From NCBI GenBank assembly GCA_049645705.1, contig JBARUK010000027.1, positions 62,001 to 126,000 on the forward strand: DNA of 64,000 bases, written 5' to 3'. Of this stretch, positions 26,266 through 36,058 are shown in pieces; within the stretch, counting starts at the first letter, position 1, and the number at the start of each line of letters is the position of its first letter. This DNA comes from JBGNFV01 sp049645705. GTDB taxonomy: Bacteria > Bacteroidota > Bacteroidia > Cytophagales > Cyclobacteriaceae. The position numbers were made by a program, and so were the translations under genes. A model generated the notes under the pieces. That model was given only the letters and a program-made list of their open reading frames with translations. It made no database searches and had not been told where the DNA came from.

Positions 26266-26744
26266 TCTGCCGCCGGGCGGTAGGCCTGCAGGTCTTCTTT
26301 GCGAAGCTTGCAGTTGATCCACTCGCCGTCCAATTCTGCACCCAGCTTTTTATAAAACTCTATGGAGGGCTCGTTCCAGTCGAGCACCTGCCATTGCATG
26401 CGCCCTACATTCTCCTTGCGGGCTACCTCTGCCACGGCATCAAACAGCCTGCGGCCCGTGCCTTTACCTCTTTCACTTTCGGTAACAATGAGGTCTTCCA
26501 GGTAGAGGCACTTGCCCTTCCATGTAGAGTAGCTGTAAAAATACAGGGCCAGGCCTATGATTCTGTCGTTGTCTTCTGCTACCAGTGATTCAAACACAGA
26601 CTGAGGGCCGAAGCCCTCGATCTGCATTTGTTCTATTGTGTTTTCTACCTCATCGGGAGCCTTCTCATAAACAGCGAGTTCGCGGATGAGCTCCATTACA
26701 GCGGGCAGGTCCTGTTGTGTCGCATTTCTTATAGTCACACTCAT
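26262..26744 (-). CDS. GNAT-family N-acetyltransferase
   Basis: A 160-residue acetyltransferase with the acetyl-CoA motif A (LYLEDLIVTESERGKGTGRRL, positions about 80-100) and the late NEPSIEFYKKLGAE motif. It resembles the diamine/thialysine acetyltransferase branch (SAT-like, with YLEDL), but the substrate is not certain. It overlaps the prolyl oligopeptidase stop-start junction by four bases, so it is translated downstream of that gene. Confidence 0.87.
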   Translation of the reverse strand: MSVTIRNATQQDLPAVMELIRELAVYEKAPDEVENTIEQMQIEGFGPQSVFESLVAEDNDRIIGLALYFYSYSTWKGKCLYLEDLIVTESERGKGTGRRLFDAVAEVARKENVGRMQWQVLDWNEPSIEFYKKLGAELDGEWINCKLRKEDLQAYRPAAD

Positions 26745-28924
26745 TCTATATCCTCCCCTTCTCCCATGTCTTCAAATGCAGGAACAATTTCCATGTTATA
26801 CCAGGCAAATGCCAGCATGTCGGCAGCTTCTTCTATCAGCTTGCTGGTAGGCGTACCCGATCCGTGGCCTGCATCGGTAGTGATACGTATGAGTACAGGA
26901 TTATCACCCTCATGCTTGTCCTGCAGGTTGGCCGCAAACTTAAATGAATGCGCTGGTACCACACGGTCATCATGGTCGGCTGTGGTAACCATAGTGGCAG
27001 GGTATTCTACGCCTTCTTCGATATTATGAAGAGGGGAGTACTTGATCAGGTTGTTGAACTGGACGCTATCGTCACTGTCACCGTACTCTACTGCCCAAGC
27101 CCAGCCGATGGTAAACTTATGATACCTTAGCATGTCCAGCACACCTACTGCGGGGAAGGCCACCTTAAACAGGTCAGGGCGCTGCGTCATAGAGGCACCT
27201 ATAAGAAGTCCTCCATTAGAACGACCATTGATCGCCAGCTTTTCAGTGTTGGTATAGTTCTGGTCTACCAGGTATTCGGCCGCAGATATAAAGTCATCAA
27301 ATACGTTTTGCTTATTCAGCTTCATGCCGCCTTCGTGCCATTCCTGGCCATACTCACCGCCACCACGAAGGTTAGCCTGTGCGTATACACCACCATTTTC
27401 AAGCCATACCAGGGTAGACGTGCTGTAGCGGGGCGTTACACTGATATCGAACCCACCATACCCATAAAGCCACGTAGGGTTATTACCGTTCAGTTCCAGT
27501 CCTTTCTTATGTACTATAAACATGGGGACTTTTTTGCCGTCTTTACTGGTGTAGAATACCTGCTTGGTTTCGAATTTATCTGCATCGAAGTCCAGGCCGG
27601 CCTTGCGCAGTAATTTGCTTTCACCTGTTTTGAGGTCGTAGCGGTAGGTTTCGAACGGCACTGTGAAAGAAGAGTAGGTGTAGAATGTCTCAGTATGATC
27701 TTTATCACCACTGAAGCCACCTGCCACACCCAGGCCGGGCAGTTCTACCTGCTTTTCCATATTGCCCTCGCTGTCATACTGGTAGATGGCACTATGAGCA
27801 TCTTCCAGGTAGTTGGCAAAAAGCTTGTCACCTACCATGCTTACGCTCTGTAGTAGTTTTTCCTGCTCGGGAATTACGTTTTCCCAGGAATCAGGTTGGG
27901 CCAGGGTAAATTTCACCAGCCTCTTATTAGGTGCATCCTTAGTAGTAATAAGCATAAGTTCGTCATCGGTGCTGCCTATGATATAAGAGTCGTCTTCAAA
28001 ATCATTTATTATATCTACCCAAGGGCTATTTGGCTTGTCCAGGTCTTTAATACGCATGTCATTTCCACTGGTGCCCTCTGAGGTGGATACGATCAGGAAG
28101 CGCTGGTCGTCTGTTACGTTTACATAAGTTGTGCGTAAGGGGTGGTCCTTATCTTCAAATACCAGTTCGTCGTCAGACTGGTCGGTACCAAGCTTATGAA
28201 AGAAAACTGAGTGATACTCATTTCTTCCCTTCAGTCGATTCTCTTCAGTGGGCTTGGGATAGCGGCTGTAGTAAAAACCGTCATCAGTCCACGCTATATT
28301 TGAAAACTTGACGTAGCGTACAGTATCCTGAAGTACATTCAGGTCGTTCATTTTCATGACATATATCTCTCTCCAGTCAGAGCCGCTTACTGATACGGCA
28401 AAGGCCATATGGTCGCCTTCTGGTGAGAAACTTGTGCCTGCAAGACTTATAGTGCCTTCGTTAGAGAAGTTGTTGGGGTCCAGCACAACTTCGCCTTCCC
28501 GGTCCGGCTGTTCTGTGCGGTACAGTACATTCTGTTGCTGCAGACCATCGTTTTTATAGTAATAGTAGTAGTCTCCTACTTTTCTTGGAGTGGTAAAGCG
28601 CTCGTAGTTCCACAGTTTTTCCAGGCGCTGGCGTATGTCTTCGCGAAAGGGTATCTGATCCAGGTAATCAAAGGTAACCTTGTTCTGTTTTTCTACCCAC
28701 TCCTCGGTTTCGGCAGACCTGTCATCCTCGAGCCAGCGGTAAGGGTCGGCTATTTCTGTTCCGAAATAGTTATCTGCTACCTCTTCTTTTTTGGTTTCAG
28801 GATATTCCACTTCGATGGGTTCAAACGTAATTTCCGGGTCTTCGCTTTCTGTAATGTCAGTCTGGCAGGCACCAAACCCGATCATAGTGAGCATAAGTCC
28901 CGCTATTAGTATATTATTTTTCAT
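26741..28924 (-). CDS. Prolyl oligopeptidase family serine peptidase (lipoprotein)
   Basis: A 727-residue S9A peptidase with an N-terminal seven-bladed propeller and a C-terminal alpha/beta-hydrolase domain. The catalytic triad is visible as Ser in NGRSNGG, Asp in ADHDDRVVPAHSFK and His in DAGHGSG. A signal peptide ends in a lipobox with Cys20 (GFGACQ), so the enzyme is likely anchored in the envelope and cleaves proline-containing peptides there. Followed by the GNAT gene with a four-base overlap. Confidence 0.93.
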   Translation of the reverse strand: MKNNILIAGLMLTMIGFGACQTDITESEDPEITFEPIEVEYPETKKEEVADNYFGTEIADPYRWLEDDRSAETEEWVEKQNKVTFDYLDQIPFREDIRQRLEKLWNYERFTTPRKVGDYYYYYKNDGLQQQNVLYRTEQPDREGEVVLDPNNFSNEGTISLAGTSFSPEGDHMAFAVSVSGSDWREIYVMKMNDLNVLQDTVRYVKFSNIAWTDDGFYYSRYPKPTEENRLKGRNEYHSVFFHKLGTDQSDDELVFEDKDHPLRTTYVNVTDDQRFLIVSTSEGTSGNDMRIKDLDKPNSPWVDIINDFEDDSYIIGSTDDELMLITTKDAPNKRLVKFTLAQPDSWENVIPEQEKLLQSVSMVGDKLFANYLEDAHSAIYQYDSEGNMEKQVELPGLGVAGGFSGDKDHTETFYTYSSFTVPFETYRYDLKTGESKLLRKAGLDFDADKFETKQVFYTSKDGKKVPMFIVHKKGLELNGNNPTWLYGYGGFDISVTPRYSTSTLVWLENGGVYAQANLRGGGEYGQEWHEGGMKLNKQNVFDDFISAAEYLVDQNYTNTEKLAINGRSNGGLLIGASMTQRPDLFKVAFPAVGVLDMLRYHKFTIGWAWAVEYGDSDDSVQFNNLIKYSPLHNIEEGVEYPATMVTTADHDDRVVPAHSFKFAANLQDKHEGDNPVLIRITTDAGHGSGTPTSKLIEEAADMLAFAWYNMEIVPAFEDMGEGEDIE

Positions 28925-28960
28925 GGTAGTCGTCTGTCTGATATAGTATTTGGGCGTTGG

Positions 28961-30238
28961 CTATTTAGTAATAATATCGAACCCGCAATATGGTTTGAGC
29001 ACGTCCGGTACATTTATCCCTTCTTCGGTCTGGTTGTTTTCCAATATGGCTGCCAGTACCCGGGGCAGGGCCAGGGCACTGCCGTTAAGGGTGTGCAAGA
29101 GTACTGGCTTTCTTTCTTCTCCCTTGTAGCGCAGCATGAGGCGGTTGGCCTGGTAGTCCTCAAAGTTGCTTACAGAGCTGACCTCCAGCCACCTTTTCTG
29201 GGCTTTGCTATATACTTCGAAATCATAGGTAATGGCCGCGGTAAAGCCAAGGTCACCCCCGCACAGGCGGAGTATGCGGTAAGGTAGGCCCAGTTCACGC
29301 AGCAGCATGGCTACGTGCTCCTTCATTTCTTCCAGGGCGCTGTAGCTTTCTTCCGGCTTTCTGATCTGCACGATCTCCACCTTATCAAACTGGTGCAGCC
29401 TGTTCAGACCCCGTACATGAGCTCCCCAGCTACCTGCCTCACGGCGAAAGCAGGGGGTATATCCTGCACATTTTACCGGTAGTTCCTTCTCATCCATCAG
29501 CAGGTCGCGGAACATATTGGTGATAGGTACCTCTCCTGTCGGGATCACATACAGTTCATCATCCTGCACATGGTACATCTGGCCGTCCTTATCCGGAAGC
29601 TGCCCGGTACCGTACCCGCTCTCCCTGTTTACCAGGATGGGGGGCTGCACCTCCGTGTAGCCTGCTTGGGTGGCTTTGTCCAGGAAAAAGTTGATCATGG
29701 CACGCTGCAGGCGCGCACCTTTGCCTTTATATACCGGAAATCCGGCGCCGGTGATCTTGACCCCAAGGTCAAAATCTATAATATCGTATGCTTTGATGAG
29801 GTCCCAGTGGGCAAGCGCATTGTCATCCAGGTCAGAGGTGTCGCCTTCTCTTTCTGTTTCTTCGTTATCTTCTTCCGAATTTCCCGCCGGTACGCTTTCA
29901 TGGGCTACATTGGGCAGGGTGTAAAGCAGTTCCTTAAGCTGATTTTCCCACTTGGAAAGCTCTTCGCCCAGCTCCTTACTTTCTTTTTTCAGTTCGCCCG
30001 ATCTTGCTTTGGCCGATTCCGCCTCCTCTTTTCTGCCTTCTTTCATCAGCTTGCCTATGGAGCGGGCATACTGGTTAGCCTCTGCCAGCACGGTATCCAG
30101 CTTAGCCTGGGAGTCTCTTCGGCTCTGATCTACTGAAAGTACTTTTTCGACCTGTTGAGCAGCGTTTTTGACCCTTTTTTTCTCCAGGCCTTCAATAATT
30201 TTTTCTTTATTTTCCCTGATATTGGAAACTACAAGCAT
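28961..30238 (-). CDS. serS: Seryl-tRNA synthetase
   Basis: A 425-residue class II synthetase. The N-terminal coiled-coil arm covers residues about 30-110. The catalytic domain has PPILVNRESGYGTGQLP, motif 2 in CFRREAGSWG, and motif 3 in LNGSALALPRVLAAILENNQ. Length is usual. It is divergent from rho with 283 bases between starts. Confidence 0.96.
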   Translation of the reverse strand: MLVVSNIRENKEKIIEGLEKKRVKNAAQQVEKVLSVDQSRRDSQAKLDTVLAEANQYARSIGKLMKEGRKEEAESAKARSGELKKESKELGEELSKWENQLKELLYTLPNVAHESVPAGNSEEDNEETEREGDTSDLDDNALAHWDLIKAYDIIDFDLGVKITGAGFPVYKGKGARLQRAMINFFLDKATQAGYTEVQPPILVNRESGYGTGQLPDKDGQMYHVQDDELYVIPTGEVPITNMFRDLLMDEKELPVKCAGYTPCFRREAGSWGAHVRGLNRLHQFDKVEIVQIRKPEESYSALEEMKEHVAMLLRELGLPYRILRLCGGDLGFTAAITYDFEVYSKAQKRWLEVSSVSNFEDYQANRLMLRYKGEERKPVLLHTLNGSALALPRVLAAILENNQTEEGINVPDVLKPYCGFDIITK

Positions 30239-30521
30239 GTAAAATCAGTTACGTTGGTGATTCGCAAAATAAGTCAATTATGGCAAAATCGGAATGATAT
30301 GTGCCAGAATGGCATTTTGCAAAAATTTTATAAATTGGCAAAAGCCTTGCTATTTTTTGTACCTTACTATATAATTGCAAGGTCAACTACGGATAACAAC
30401 CCGTTCGCAATCTAACTAATCCTTTTTCTTACTTTTCTTTTTAGTTAAGATTTAACTTAGTTTTTAACGCATTTCATACGCTAGCCTTCCGAAGCTAACG
30501 CCAAGTCTTTATAAATCATTT

Positions 30522-32465
30522 ATGTACAATATCGAAGAACTGAATGTCAGGCTACTTTCCGAGCTTAAAGAAATAGCCGAAGAGTTGGGTGTAAAGAATT
30601 ACAAGCGGTTACCTAAAAAAGAATTGATCTATAAGATTCTTGACCAGCAAGCCGTTACACCTGAAAAAGACCTCCCCCCTAAAAAGCCCTCTCCTAACGA
30701 AACCCCCGAAGCTGCTCCTCAGAAAGAAACGCCGAAGAAGCAGGAGAAAGAACCAAAAGAACCACGAAAATCAGAACCTAAAGGCAAGCGCCGTGTCAAG
30801 CGTGAGAACGTAGCCAGCGCCCCTGCCGAAGAAAGCGGAGGTGGCGATGACAGTGCAACTGAGAAAAAGCCTGAAAAGAAGGCTGCCAAAAAAGACACGC
30901 CCCCTAAAGGTAAGGAAGAAGACCTGCTTAGCAGCTTCAATATTGAAGCGGACGAAAGCAGCAAAGTTGACGAGAAGCCCGATGCCGCTACTGCTGAAGA
31001 GCGCAAAGGCCGCTCTCGCGACGCTGACTCCAACCGGAACCAGAGCGAAAAGAGATCTTCCAAAGGCGGCGGTGATGATGATGACCGTAGCAACCGCAAC
31101 AGGGGTGGAAGCAGCGATGATGATGACCGTAGCAGCCGTAACAGAGGCGGAAGCAACGATGACGACGACCGTGGTAACCGCGGCAGAGGCGGAAGCGGCG
31201 ATAACAATGGCCGTGATAATCGCGATAGCAGCAACCGTGAAAATGCGGAAAACAAGGGAGATCAGGACCGTGGCGGCCGCAACCGCGACAGGGGCGATCG
31301 CCATGACCGCGATGATAATAAGAAGCCGCGTCCGGTAAGTGTAAAAGAATTTGACGGTATCATCACTAACGATGGTGTGCTGGAGATCATGCAGGACGGC
31401 TACGGCTTCCTGAGGTCAGGTGACTATAACTACCTGGCCAGCCCCGATGATATCTACGTATCGCCCAGCCAGATCAAGCTTTTTGGTCTGAAAACAGGTG
31501 ATAACGTAAAAGGCCAGATCCGTCCGCCAAAAGAAGGCGAAAAATACTTTGCCCTGCTACGGGTGGAGTCTGTAAACGGAAAGACTACTGAGGAAATTCG
31601 CGACAGGGTGCCGTTTGAGTACCTTACGCCACTCTTCCCCGATGAGAAACTGAACCTGAGCACTAAGGCTGACAACTTCTCTACCCGTATACTCGACTTG
31701 TTTGCCCCTATAGGTAAAGGTCAGCGTGGTATGATCGTGGCCCAGCCTAAGACAGGTAAGACGGTTCTGCTGAAGCAGATAGCCAATGCTATTGCCAAGA
31801 ACCACCCTGAAGTGTACCTGATGATCCTTCTGATAGACGAACGTCCTGAAGAAGTAACCGACATGGCTCGTAGCGTAAAGGCCGAGGTAGTCAGTTCTAC
31901 CTTCGATGAGCAGGCAGACCGCCACGTGAAGGTTTCCAGCATTGTACTGGAAAAAGCCAAGCGTATGGTGGAGTGTGGTCATGATGTAGTCATCCTGCTG
32001 GACTCAATCACCCGTCTGGCACGTGCGTACAATACAGTAGTACCCAGCAGCGGTAAGATACTATCTGGTGGTGTGGATGCTAACGCACTGCATAAGCCTA
32101 AGAGGTTCTTCGGTGCTGCCCGTAACGTAGAGAACGGCGGATCACTTACCATCATTGCTACGGCTCTTATCGAGACAGGTTCTAAGATGGATGAAGTTAT
32201 CTTTGAAGAGTTCAAGGGTACAGGTAACATGGAGCTGCAGCTTGATCGTAAGCTTAGTAACAAGCGTGTATACCCTGCTATCGATGTACCGGCATCCGGT
32301 ACACGCCGCGAAGACCTCCTTATGGATAAAGAGGAACTGAAGCGCGTATGGATACTGCGCAAGTTTATGGCCGATATGACATCGAACGAAGCCATGGAAT
32401 TCCTGCTCGACAGAATGAAAGGAACAAGAGACAATTCAGAATTCCTTATATCCATGAATGGATAA
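30522..32465 (+). CDS. rho: Transcription termination factor Rho with a large disordered insertion
   Basis: A 647-residue Rho, more than 200 residues longer than the E. coli protein. Residues 1-45 form the N-terminal Rho_N helical part. Residues about 46-275 are a low-complexity Lys/Glu/Pro, then Asp/Arg/Asn/Gly-rich region with tandem repeats. The RNA-binding cold-shock-like domain follows (GYGFLRSGDYNYLASPDDIY), then the ATPase with Walker A AQPKTGKTVLLK and VILLDSITRLARAYN. Rho is a hexameric RNA helicase ending transcription. Long N-terminal insertions are known in Bacteroidota Rho, including one that phase-separates in Bacteroides thetaiotaomicron. Confidence 0.95.
   Translation: MYNIEELNVRLLSELKEIAEELGVKNYKRLPKKELIYKILDQQAVTPEKDLPPKKPSPNETPEAAPQKETPKKQEKEPKEPRKSEPKGKRRVKRENVASAPAEESGGGDDSATEKKPEKKAAKKDTPPKGKEEDLLSSFNIEADESSKVDEKPDAATAEERKGRSRDADSNRNQSEKRSSKGGGDDDDRSNRNRGGSSDDDDRSSRNRGGSNDDDDRGNRGRGGSGDNNGRDNRDSSNRENAENKGDQDRGGRNRDRGDRHDRDDNKKPRPVSVKEFDGIITNDGVLEIMQDGYGFLRSGDYNYLASPDDIYVSPSQIKLFGLKTGDNVKGQIRPPKEGEKYFALLRVESVNGKTTEEIRDRVPFEYLTPLFPDEKLNLSTKADNFSTRILDLFAPIGKGQRGMIVAQPKTGKTVLLKQIANAIAKNHPEVYLMILLIDERPEEVTDMARSVKAEVVSSTFDEQADRHVKVSSIVLEKAKRMVECGHDVVILLDSITRLARAYNTVVPSSGKILSGGVDANALHKPKRFFGAARNVENGGSLTIIATALIETGSKMDEVIFEEFKGTGNMELQLDRKLSNKRVYPAIDVPASGTRREDLLMDKEELKRVWILRKFMADMTSNEAMEFLLDRMKGTRDNSEFLISMNG
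31069..31210 (+). repeat. Tandem 42-bp repeats in the rho disordered region
   Basis: About three and a half imperfect copies of a 14-residue unit of the form SDDDDRSSRNRGGS. Copies differ mainly at synonymous or similar codons, suggesting older duplication with drift. The charge pattern alternates acidic and Arg-rich blocks. Confidence 0.8.
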
Positions 32466-32488
32466 AACTTAAGGAACCGATATATTTA

Positions 32489-32519
32489 GGCGATGGAAAC
32501 TTTTCCATCGCCTTTTTTT
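32489..32519 (+). terminator. Terminator of rho
   Basis: GGCGATGGAA (32489-32498) pairs with TTCCATCGCC (32503-32512) around a 4-base loop, followed by seven T. A strong intrinsic terminator directly behind rho. Confidence 0.9.
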
Positions 32520-32539
32520 ATGCCTGGCAGCCGTTTTTT

Positions 32540-33607
32540 ATGAAAAAATTCTTTAAAAATACCATCAAGCAGGTAGGGCTTCCGCCCGGGACTGCAGTAT
32601 ATACCGGAGAAGAAACCCGCGAACCGCTCCATATATCGTTTTACGAATACAGTGTAGACGGCCTGGAAGAGTTTTCTTTCAGTAATGTAGCTGAGCTTTT
32701 AGCATACGATAGGAAAAGAGACCATAAGGTCTGGATAAATCTCGATGGCATATCTCATACCGATGAGGTCAGGCGACTGTGCGAGGCATTTGGCATACAC
32801 CCGCTTACCATAGAAGACATTCTCAGCCACGACCAGCGGCCGAAGGTAGAAGATAACGGGGATTACATATATGTGGTACTCAAGATGTTTACCCTCCTGG
32901 AAGAGGATGAGTTCGTCCATACCGAGCAGGTAAGCTTTGTGCTGGGTAAAAACTTCGTGCTGTCTTTCCAGGAAAGGAGGGGAGACAACTTTGGCCCGGT
33001 AAGGAACCGTTTGCGTATAGGACGGGGGCGCCTGCGAAAGGCCGGGTCTGACTATCTGCTGTATGTGCTTATGGATACGGTGGTAGATTATTACTACGTG
33101 ATCCTGGAGCGCTTCGGCGACCTGATGGCAGACCTGGAAGAAGAGCTGCTGCATGAGGCAGAGGAAGAAGACCTGAATACGCTTTACACACTGAAACGCG
33201 AAATGCTGCACATGCGCCGCTCGGTATGGCCTCTGAGAGAGGTGGCAGTAAAGCTGGAACGCGACCCCCTGCCATTGCTGAAAAAGGAGACGAGGCTCTT
33301 TATGCGGGATGTGTATGACCACACCATCCAGGTAATAGATACTGTGGAGACTTACCGCGATGTGCTCAACTCCATGCTGGACCTGTACCAGAGTACGCTG
33401 AGTAACCAGATGAACGGGGTGATGAAGGTACTTACGCTCATCAGTACTATTTTCATCCCGCTTACCTTTGTGGCGGGCATATATGGTATGAACTTCGACT
33501 ATATGCCTGAGCTGGACTGGAAGATGGGCTACCCGATGGTTTGGGTGCTGAATATTGTCCTGACTGCCGGTATGATCTTCCTGTTCAAAAAGAAGAAATG
33601 GATATGA
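32540..33607 (+). CDS. corA: CorA-type magnesium/cobalt transporter
   Basis: A 355-residue protein when started at the ATG at 32540 (MKKFFKNTIKQ), just past the rho terminator; the longer open frame would run back through the terminator and into rho and is not credible. It has the large cytoplasmic N-domain, a long helix, and two C-terminal membrane helices with the YGMNFDYMPE selectivity motif (GMN) between them. CorA pentamers carry Mg2+, Co2+ or Ni2+ inward. Confidence 0.93.
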   Translation: MKKFFKNTIKQVGLPPGTAVYTGEETREPLHISFYEYSVDGLEEFSFSNVAELLAYDRKRDHKVWINLDGISHTDEVRRLCEAFGIHPLTIEDILSHDQRPKVEDNGDYIYVVLKMFTLLEEDEFVHTEQVSFVLGKNFVLSFQERRGDNFGPVRNRLRIGRGRLRKAGSDYLLYVLMDTVVDYYYVILERFGDLMADLEEELLHEAEEEDLNTLYTLKREMLHMRRSVWPLREVAVKLERDPLPLLKKETRLFMRDVYDHTIQVIDTVETYRDVLNSMLDLYQSTLSNQMNGVMKVLTLISTIFIPLTFVAGIYGMNFDYMPELDWKMGYPMVWVLNIVLTAGMIFLFKKKKWI

Positions 33608-33762
33608 TCATTATTCGCAGCCAGGCGCAAATTATCGGTAGCTTACGGCCTTATTTCCCGGTAGTAACTACACAACAGCACTAGCGTCCGCCCGGGGAGC
33701 AGTATCCTGTTACAGAGTACCAGGAACTGCATTTGTCTGCCGGTTTGCAGACGGGCATTGCC

Positions 33763-35013
33763 TTATTTGGAGGTAGATACGACTATGGACTCCACGTTGT
33801 CCTCACCGTTTACAAAATCCTGCAGGTAAGCATACTCCGGCGTAAGCTGGCCGTCTTTACAGATAGTAGCGCCTGCTATAATGCCGTCCTTGTCGCCACC
33901 AAACAGGTGGGGCAGGATGTATTGAGACAGATCATGACCGAAGTCCTCAGAGGCATCGCGGGGAAGCTCGCAGGGCAGGTTGTCCACCGCCATTACTGAG
34001 ATGTGCTCCTGCGAAGAGTACGGAGGCCTTATGGAATATGTAGCCGGGTCATAGTCATACACAGGATTGTCAATGGTGCTGGGTCTCTTGGTAGTGGGTA
34101 TGGATCCTTCTATGTCGCAGGTAATATCCGCTATTACCTTTATTTTGAAATCATCCTTCCGGGTATCTTCTTTACTGAAAAGGACCGGCGCCTCCGGGTT
34201 CCAGTAAGCGCAAGCCAGCAACAGGTCGGTTTTGCCTGCGTATTTGCCAAAGTCAGAGGTGTACTCTCCGGGGTTTTCGTAAAAGTCTTTCGACCCGAGG
34301 CTTTGGCCATCCTGTCGGCGGTTGTAATCCAGAGAACGAAGCTGAGTATATACAGGCTTGTCAAATGAGCCGCTTAGGTATTCCTCAGGCGTGACCTTGC
34401 TTATTCCCATTTCAGACAGTACTTCCATGGCGCCGTAGGCCACTCTGCCACTACCCGTAAGGGCTATCCTGATAGCAGGCAGGTCTATTTTACTGTATTC
34501 TTCCTTCAGTTCGTTCAGGTCAAAGCAGTCAGAAGCCCTTCGCAGATCGTACAGGCCGTATCGCTGGCCGTATGTTCGTATGCCGTTATAGGCACCTACT
34601 ATGCCCGCATACCTGCCAAATGCCACCAACCGCTTGCCAGAAGTGTCACGGAGTACCTCATAATCTATCAGGGTGATCTTTTTTCTGAGAATCTCGCGAA
34701 GAAGGTCACGGTTATAGGGCTGGGCCTTTATGGTATGACTGAAGAAAAAATACGTTTTGCCGTCAATAAGCAGGTCTGCCGGAACCTCCTTTACACCAAA
34801 AAGGATATCGCATGCATTTATGTCTTCACTTACGATAATACCTGCATTGCTGTACTCCTCATCTTCAAAGCAGCGTATTTCTGAGCGCTCACAGAGTACC
34901 TCTACTCCGGGGTAGTCTTTCTGTATGGCAGCAGCCTGGGCAGGATCAAAAGGCACCCGGTGGTCTACGGGTATTTTTCCTTCCCTGAGTATTCCTAACG
35001 TAACTTTCTTCAT
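33763..35013 (-). CDS. Saccharopine dehydrogenase / alanine dehydrogenase-like enzyme
   Basis: A 416-residue protein when started at the ATG at 35013 (MKKVTLGILREGK); the earlier in-frame ATG at 35070 would add an unlikely leader. The N-terminal half has the AlaDH/PNT-like substrate domain (REGKIPVDHRVPF, GVKEVPADLL). A Rossmann domain with ALTGSGRVAYGAMEVL follows. This fits NAD-dependent saccharopine dehydrogenase (lysine-forming) or a related lysine-ketoglutarate reductase. No lysine pathway genes are adjacent, so the reaction remains open. Confidence 0.78.
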   Translation of the reverse strand: MKKVTLGILREGKIPVDHRVPFDPAQAAAIQKDYPGVEVLCERSEIRCFEDEEYSNAGIIVSEDINACDILFGVKEVPADLLIDGKTYFFFSHTIKAQPYNRDLLREILRKKITLIDYEVLRDTSGKRLVAFGRYAGIVGAYNGIRTYGQRYGLYDLRRASDCFDLNELKEEYSKIDLPAIRIALTGSGRVAYGAMEVLSEMGISKVTPEEYLSGSFDKPVYTQLRSLDYNRRQDGQSLGSKDFYENPGEYTSDFGKYAGKTDLLLACAYWNPEAPVLFSKEDTRKDDFKIKVIADITCDIEGSIPTTKRPSTIDNPVYDYDPATYSIRPPYSSQEHISVMAVDNLPCELPRDASEDFGHDLSQYILPHLFGGDKDGIIAGATICKDGQLTPEYAYLQDFVNGEDNVESIVVSTSK

Positions 35014-35427
35014 ATTTCTGGGCACAGTCGTTATAGGTTCGGCGGCATTGTGAGTCCGCCGATAGTCCAAAGGTATGGATTTACCACGTCTTTCCTATGA
35101 CTGAAACTTATCAGGACTGCGCCTGTTTTGTGGTATTAATTAAACCCGGAATAAACCCGTCCGGCGATTAAAGCATGCACTACAAATCTGTACATAATTG
35201 GACACTGATAATATATTAGCCTATATTTCCGGAAGGGAAAGGCTATGAATGCGGCTCACCGGTACCTTGTATTATGCCATATGCTGCATCGGGCACATTC
35301 TTTGCCGCAGGATTTCAGTAGCAGATTTTTTTGGATCCACCGGCGCAGGCTTATATGCTAAACAGATCGTTCTGCCGTTGCTCTGAGGATAACCAGGGTG
35401 GGTTTATATAAACAGACCGGAAAATAT
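35014..35427. other. Intergenic gap upstream of the NlpC/P60 gene, with a possible promoter
   Basis: This 414-base gap holds no supported gene. TATATTTC (35222-35229) with TTG at 35198-35200, 21 bases before it, resembles a Bacteroidota promoter with one mismatch per box. It would give a leader of about 200 bases for the NlpC gene. A 38-codon frame from 35244 lacks any signal of coding. Confidence 0.35.
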
Positions 35428-35907
35428 ATGAGAGACGTGAGATTGACCAGTTGGTTTATGATGATATTACTGGTAATGGCTTTTGGCTGTGGCACAGCTA
35501 AGAAAGCCAAGGTCAGGAATAATAAGGTAAACACAGCCATCAGCACCGCCCGCTCCTTTACCGGTACCCCCTATAGGTGGGGAGGCACCACCCGTGCCGG
35601 TATGGACTGCTCCGGGCTGTTGATCACCTCCTACCATGCGGCCGGTGTGACTATACCCCGTACGGCAAAAGAGCAGAGCAAATTTGGCAAAAAGGTGAGC
35701 AGGTTTGAGCTAAAGCCTGGCGATATGGTGTTTTTTGCCGCCAAAAAGGGCAGACGCAAAGTAACGCATGCCGGTATGGTCACTGAGATAAACGGCAAGC
35801 GGGACGTACGTTTTATCCATGCCAGCAGTTCCCTTGGAGTCACTGAAAACAACATATTTTCCCCCTACTACGAAAAGATCTTTGTACGGGCCAGGCGGCC
35901 TTTTTGA
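35428..35907 (+). CDS. NlpC/P60 family (C40) cell-wall peptidase lipoprotein
   Basis: A 159-residue protein from the ATG at 35428. An upstream in-frame GTG (35398) would add ten residues before the signal peptide. The signal peptide ends with a lipobox Cys21 (MAFGC). The catalytic domain shows Cys in GMDCSGLL, His in THAGMV and the third polar residue in FIHASSS. It cleaves peptide stems of peptidoglycan in the envelope. The last codons overlap the -33 box of the downstream tRNA gene. Confidence 0.92.
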   Translation: MRDVRLTSWFMMILLVMAFGCGTAKKAKVRNNKVNTAISTARSFTGTPYRWGGTTRAGMDCSGLLITSYHAAGVTIPRTAKEQSKFGKKVSRFELKPGDMVFFAAKKGRRKVTHAGMVTEINGKRDVRFIHASSSLGVTENNIFSPYYEKIFVRARRPF

Positions 35908-35932
35908 AATTTCTGAAATATATCTATATTTG
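35903..35932 (+). promoter_or_regulatory. Promoter of tRNA-Ala
   Basis: TTTG (35903-35906) and TATATTTG (35925-35932) are separated by 18 bases, an excellent match to the Bacteroidota consensus TTTG-N19-21-TAnnTTTG. The -33 box overlaps the stop codon of the NlpC gene. Transcription would start about 10 bases before the mature tRNA. Confidence 0.8.
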
Positions 35933-35949
35933 CCAACCGTTAAGGAAAT

Positions 35950-36023
<74 letters not shown>

Positions 36024-36025
36024 CA

Positions 36026-36058
36026 AAGCCGATTCTCGTTTGAGAATCGGCTTTTTTT
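36026..36058 (+). terminator. Terminator of tRNA-Ala
   Basis: AAGCCGATTCTC pairs with GAGAATCGGCTT (36026-36053), then a run of T. Very strong intrinsic terminator two bases after the tRNA. Confidence 0.92.

Noticed and set aside
30719..31304. Long minus-strand frames opposite the rho N-terminus
   Set aside because: They are artefacts of the Asp/Arg/Lys-rich low-complexity sequence and give Ser/Leu or Ala/Val-rich nonsense.
32348..32539. N-terminal extension of corA into rho
   Set aside because: It crosses the rho terminator and lies in rho's coding region in another frame; CorA homologues start near MKKFF.
35244..35360. 38-codon frame upstream of the NlpC gene
   Set aside because: His/Arg-rich with no motif, no promoter spacing and no terminator.
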